Positions 60,843 to 64,000 of a stretch of 64,000 bases of DNA are shown piece by piece. The translations under genes were made by a program, and so were the position numbers. Location of the stretch: NCBI RefSeq assembly GCF_039529775.1, contig NZ_BAAANL010000001.1, positions 186,001 to 250,000 of the forward strand, given 5' to 3'. Positions within the stretch are counted from its first letter, which is position 1. Every line of letters starts with the position of its first letter. Under the pieces are notes generated by a model, which was not told where the DNA came from, made no database searches, and saw only the letters and a program-made list of their open reading frames with translations. This stretch comes from Myceligenerans crystallogenes (GTDB lineage Bacteria; Actinomycetota; Actinomycetes; Actinomycetales; Cellulomonadaceae).

Positions 60843-61487
60843 ATGACGGACGTGCGCGAGCGATCGGGCCGGGGGCCGAAGCGGCCCGGGCCGAGGGTGA
60901 CCCCCGCCGTGATGTATCGCCGGCGGCGCATCGCCGTGGCGGCGCTCGCGGTCGTGGTGCTGCTGCTCGTCCTGGGCTTCGCCGGGCTGGTGTGGCCCGG
61001 CTTCCTGCACGCCCGGGAACCCGAGCCCGTGCCGACCGTCACGGTGACGGCGCCCGCGCCGAAGCCGACGATCAAGGCGATGAAACGGTCCGACGACGAG
61101 ACGGCCTTCCAGGAGGCGCTGCCGTCCGCGGTGCTGCAGTTCGCGCTGACCGAGATGGGCGGCACCGAGGCCGCCGCCGACCACGGCGCGACGGAGGGCT
61201 GGCTCGCCACCTACTCGGACGGCGGCAGCAAGAAGATCAAGGTGGAGGCGGCCCAGTGGGCGAGCTCGGACGAGTCGAGACCCGCCGCCGAGGCGCTGGC
61301 GAAGGACGCCGGCGAGGCCGAGCGCACCGGTGACGTGAAGGTCGGCAAGGACGTCGTCGGCGGGTACACGCTCACGGCGGCCGCCGACGGCCGCCGCACC
61401 ATCACCTGGCGCAACGGCACGGCGGTCTTCCGGGCCACGGGCCCGGCCGACGCGATCGTCGCGTTCTACCAGGCCTTCCCCCTCTGA
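60843..61487 (+). CDS. Membrane-anchored hypothetical protein
   Basis: 214 residues: a basic cytoplasmic N-terminus (MTDVRERSGRGPKRPGPR), one membrane helix (RIAVAALAVVVLLLVLGFAGLVWPG), a short Pro-rich linker and an extracellular domain of about 140 residues rich in Lys, Asp and Ala (WLATYSDGGSKKIKVEAAQW ... AVFRATGPADAIVAFYQAFPL). No cysteines or enzyme motifs are visible. Family not recognised. GGAGAAGG precedes ATG 60843. Confidence 0.75.
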   Translation: MTDVRERSGRGPKRPGPRVTPAVMYRRRRIAVAALAVVVLLLVLGFAGLVWPGFLHAREPEPVPTVTVTAPAPKPTIKAMKRSDDETAFQEALPSAVLQFALTEMGGTEAAADHGATEGWLATYSDGGSKKIKVEAAQWASSDESRPAAEALAKDAGEAERTGDVKVGKDVVGGYTLTAAADGRRTITWRNGTAVFRATGPADAIVAFYQAFPL

Positions 61488-61593
61488 TCAGGTCCGACGA
61501 CGACGCCCGTCGCCAGGTGCGTCCCGCCCCACGGCACGCGATCCACGCGGCCGTCCTGCGGGCCGCACCCGCTCCGGCTGGGAGGATGAGGGC

Positions 61594-62397
61594 ATGACCG
61601 AACGCGTGGCGATCCTGGGTACCGGCAACATGGGCGAGGCGATCCTCGCCGGGGCGCTCGGCGCGGGCTGGTCGCCCGGCGAGATCGTCGCGACGGTGCG
61701 CGCCTCGGAGCGCGGGGCCGCGCTGCGCGAGCGGTTCGGCGTCGTCACGCTCACGGACAACGCCGCCGCCGTGGCCGGCGCCGCGCTGGTGGTCGTCGCG
61801 GTCAAGCCCAAGGGCGTCCCGGCGCTGCTCGGCGAGATCGGGCGCTCGCTGGCCGACGGCGCCGTCGTCGTCAGCGTCGCGGCGGGCGTGACGACGCCGG
61901 CCATGGAGAGCGAGCTGCCCGCGGGCACGCCCGTCGTGCGGACCATGCCGAACACCCCGGCGCAGATCGGCGCCGGCATCACGGCGGTCGCCCCGGGGAC
62001 GGCCGCGACGGACGCCCACCTGGCCCTCGTCGAGCGATTCCTCGGCGGCACCGGCGACGTCGTCCGCGTCGCGGAGAAGGACATGGACGCGGTCACCGCG
62101 CTGTCCGGCGGCGGCCCGGCCTACGTCTTCCTGGTGATCGAGGCGATGACGGAGGCCGGCGTCCACGCGGGCCTGACCCGCGACGTCGCCGCCCGCCTGG
62201 CGCAGCAGACGGTCCTGGGCGCGGCCCGCCTGACCGTGGAATCGGGCGAGCACCCGGCGATCCTCCGCGAGAAGGTCACGTCCCCGGCGGGCACCACGGC
62301 CGCGGGCCTCCGAGCCCTGGAGGACGCCGGCGTGCGCGCCGCGTTCCTGGCGGCGATCGCCGCGGCCCGGACCCGCTCGGAACAGCTGGGCGCCTGA
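61594..62397 (+). CDS. proC: Pyrroline-5-carboxylate reductase
   Basis: 267 residues. Last step of proline synthesis, reducing pyrroline-5-carboxylate with NAD(P)H. The Rossmann start VAILGTGNMGEAILAGAL, VVAVKPKG, VRTMPNTPAQIGAG and the C-terminal ALSGGGPAYVFLVIEAMTEAGV with REKVTSPAGTTAAGLRALE are all family signatures. GGGAGG is about 8 bases before ATG. The genes around it are not proline genes, so it is probably its own unit. Confidence 0.96.
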   Translation: MTERVAILGTGNMGEAILAGALGAGWSPGEIVATVRASERGAALRERFGVVTLTDNAAAVAGAALVVVAVKPKGVPALLGEIGRSLADGAVVVSVAAGVTTPAMESELPAGTPVVRTMPNTPAQIGAGITAVAPGTAATDAHLALVERFLGGTGDVVRVAEKDMDAVTALSGGGPAYVFLVIEAMTEAGVHAGLTRDVAARLAQQTVLGAARLTVESGEHPAILREKVTSPAGTTAAGLRALEDAGVRAAFLAAIAAARTRSEQLGA

Positions 62398-62441
62398 CCC
62401 GGGGGAATTTTGTCGGTTGTGGGCCGCTACGATCGGGGGCC

Positions 62442-63116
62442 ATGAAGCACGCCCGCAATGCCGCGCCCGGGATCATCGGCGTGGCGCAGAACGTCTTCGC
62501 CTCCCTGGGCCCGACCGGGAAGGCGATCGCCGCCGGCGTCGTCCTCGTCGTCGGCGCGTCACCGTTCGGCGCCTGGAACGCCGTCGCCGACGACGCGATC
62601 CCGCTCACCGCCGGGCAGGTCGTCGAGGCCGGGCCCTACGAGGTCGCGGTCGAGAAGGTCGTCGCGGCGAGGACGCTCGGGGACGTCACCGCGCTGGACG
62701 AGAAGAACAAGCTGCTCATCGTGGTCGTCGAGGTGAAGAACGTCTCCGATACGCCGGGCATTCCGGCCACCCTCGGCGACGTCGTGCCCGCGCCGGCCGG
62801 CGCGGGGATCGTCGACGTCGACGGCAGACCCGTCCCGGACGACGTGCCACCGGGGGAGCGGCCGACGCCGCGCATCTTCAACATCGACGACTCCGCGAGC
62901 ATCGATGTCATCAACCCGGACCTCAGCTACCGGCTCGCGCTGGTCTGGGACCGCACCGGCGCCGGCGATCCGGCCGAGGCGGACGTGCGGCTGGCCGGGC
63001 TGACCTGGATCGAGGAGGGGTTCTCGGGCCTGATGAGCCAGTACTGGCTGGCCACCGACGAGGTCACGCACAGCGGCTCGTTCGCCGTCGAACCCCCGAA
63101 GGAGCCCGGCGCATGA
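62442..63116 (+). CDS. Exported hypothetical protein, first of a three-gene operon
   Basis: 224 residues with one N-terminal hydrophobic segment (AIAAGVVLVVGASPFGAWNAVA) that acts as signal or anchor, then a beta-rich domain of about 160 residues (YEVAVEKVVAARTLGDVT ... LLIVVVEVKNVSDTPG) of the kind seen in DUF4352-like extracellular domains. A TACGAT -10-like hexamer is 8 bases upstream of ATG. It ends in an ATGA overlap with the next gene. Function unknown. Confidence 0.75.
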   Translation: MKHARNAAPGIIGVAQNVFASLGPTGKAIAAGVVLVVGASPFGAWNAVADDAIPLTAGQVVEAGPYEVAVEKVVAARTLGDVTALDEKNKLLIVVVEVKNVSDTPGIPATLGDVVPAPAGAGIVDVDGRPVPDDVPPGERPTPRIFNIDDSASIDVINPDLSYRLALVWDRTGAGDPAEADVRLAGLTWIEEGFSGLMSQYWLATDEVTHSGSFAVEPPKEPGA

Positions 63117-63724
63117 GGCGCGTGCCGCGCTGGCTCAAGGCGATCCTCGTGCTGGCCGGTCTCTCGGCCGGGACCTGGCTGGTGACCGTCGTCCCGCAGA
63201 TCGCGTTCGTCGAGGACTCGTTCGAGGTCGAGGGCGCGGTCGGGGAGACCGTCGACGTCGAGTACGCCGAGGTCACGGTCACCGGCGTGCGGCTCGCCGA
63301 GGCCCTGTACGCGACCAGCGGGGCGGTGGCGGGCGGGGTGTTCGTCGTCGTCGACGCCGAGTGGCACGCGCGGGACGGGCACCTCGCGATCGGGGGCGCC
63401 GAACTGGTCGACGCGCAGGACCGCTCGCACCAGGCGACGTCCCGCGGCGGCTGCCCGATCGGGGCGGGCGCCGATCCCGCCTTCCCGATGCGCGTCACCT
63501 ACTGCTTCGACGTGTCGCAGGACCTGCTCGACGACGGCCTGGTGCTCCGGCTCGGCCGGGGCGGGGACGGCGAGGAGGGCTCGTACCAGCGTCGCGACGC
63601 GGTCGCCGTCGTCGACCTCGGGCCGCTCGGCGAGGCGCCGGTCGAGGGCACGGCCGAGAAACCGATGACGATCCGGCTGCCGGGCCCGGCGGACCCGGCG
63701 GCGACGCAGGAGGGAACGGCATGA
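63113..63724 (+). CDS. Exported hypothetical protein, second of a three-gene operon
   Basis: 203 residues: basic start MRRVPRWLK, one hydrophobic segment (AILVLAGLSAGTWLVTVVPQIAFV), then a beta-rich domain (VDVEYAEVTVTGVRLAEALYATSG ... GVFVVVDAEWHARDG) similar in style to the preceding product, with two cysteines (RGGCPIG, TYCFDVS) that may pair. It overlaps both neighbours by ATGA. The two neighbouring products look like distant paralogues. Function unknown. Confidence 0.75.
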   Translation: MRRVPRWLKAILVLAGLSAGTWLVTVVPQIAFVEDSFEVEGAVGETVDVEYAEVTVTGVRLAEALYATSGAVAGGVFVVVDAEWHARDGHLAIGGAELVDAQDRSHQATSRGGCPIGAGADPAFPMRVTYCFDVSQDLLDDGLVLRLGRGGDGEEGSYQRRDAVAVVDLGPLGEAPVEGTAEKPMTIRLPGPADPAATQEGTA

Positions 63725-64000
63725 CGACGGTCATCCGGACGGCGCGGCGCGGATGGTGGCGCAGGAACGTGGTGTGGCTCCTCGTGCTGCCCCTGGTGGT
63801 CGCGCTGGCCGCGGCCGCCTGGTCGTTCCGGTTCGTGAACATCTACCGGCACAGCATGGGTCCCGTCGAGAGGGTCGACGACGCCGGCCCGGGCGAGGTC
63901 GCGCACTTCGCGGAGGACTACTTCGACGCCCTCGGGCTCGACGACCCGGCGCTCGCGAACACCTGGGTGCACCGCGAGGTCGACGTCAGGGTGCTCGGCG
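63721..64000 (+). CDS. Membrane-anchored hypothetical protein (partial, runs off the window)
   Basis: Only the first 93 residues are present. MTTVIRTARRGWWRRNVVW is followed by one membrane helix (LLVLPLVVALAAAAWSFRFV) and the start of an extracellular region (EVAHFAEDYFDALGLDDPALANTW). ATG overlaps the previous stop (ATGA). It is the third gene of the operon with the two exported proteins upstream. Confidence 0.7.
   Translation, partial: MTTVIRTARRGWWRRNVVWLLVLPLVVALAAAAWSFRFVNIYRHSMGPVERVDDAGPGEVAHFAEDYFDALGLDDPALANTWVHREVDVRVLG

Overview
This window comes from a very GC-rich actinobacterium. The third-position G/C bias is extreme in every gene, GTG starts are common, and the set includes a DisA/RadA pair, a GTP-type PEP carboxykinase, an ScfR/RamB-type regulator and a fused RhaD-RhaE enzyme. 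The content resembles plant-polymer degraders of the Cellulomonadaceae/Promicromonosporaceae type; that placement is inference. No rRNA, tRNA, CRISPR array, insertion sequence or phage gene was found.

The left two thirds (1-43 kb) is a mosaic of sugar-acid and plant-polysaccharide catabolic units, most with their own regulator. They are: a LacI regulator plus two Gfo/Idh/MocA oxidoreductases (72-3876); an APC permease (4015-5463); a full L-rhamnose regulon (5635-13413: LacI, mutarotase, isomerase, alpha/beta hydrolase, bifunctional aldolase-dehydrogenase, rhamnulokinase); a surface protein, a heparinase-II/III-like protein and a sulfotransferase (13431-17661); a minus-strand operon of LacI, Gfo/Idh, DUF993 aldolase-like protein and TIM-barrel isomerase (17809-22936); a glycosyltransferase and a P-loop kinase; the LutABC lactate operon with a divergent GntR regulator (25238-29298); another Gfo/Idh gene (29398-30819); and a pectin block (31236-42950). 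The pectin block holds a secreted beta-helix protein, a PL1 pectate lyase, a Gfo/Idh gene, an unusual LacI-DUF6807 fusion, an ABC sugar importer without its ATPase, and a UxaA-type dehydratase.

The right third (43-64 kb) is mostly core genes: ThuA-like protein, geranylgeranyl-reductase-like flavoprotein, MerR regulator, DUF808 protein, TrmL, PEP carboxykinase with a divergent ScfR-type regulator, GlpD, a GNAT acetyltransferase, a Fic protein, MutY, DisA, RadA, ProC and several exported proteins of unknown function. The last gene runs off the window.

The regulatory DNA is unusually readable. A TTGAA-N-CG-N-TTCAA operator recurs at both rhamnose promoters, and a related site lies before the distant beta-helix gene. 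A GAAACCGGTTTC operator links the pectate lyase to the ABC importer and the LacI-DUF6807 gene. Paired TGTGGT-N3-ACCACA sites lie between lutA and its GntR regulator. A 31-bp palindrome covers the fic promoter. Two related palindromic elements of 82-86 bp bracket the beta-helix/pectate-lyase pair, and two related arrays of 19-20-bp repeats follow Gfo/Idh genes. At least nine genes, many of them core, show a -10 box only 6-7 bases before the start codon, which suggests leaderless transcripts.
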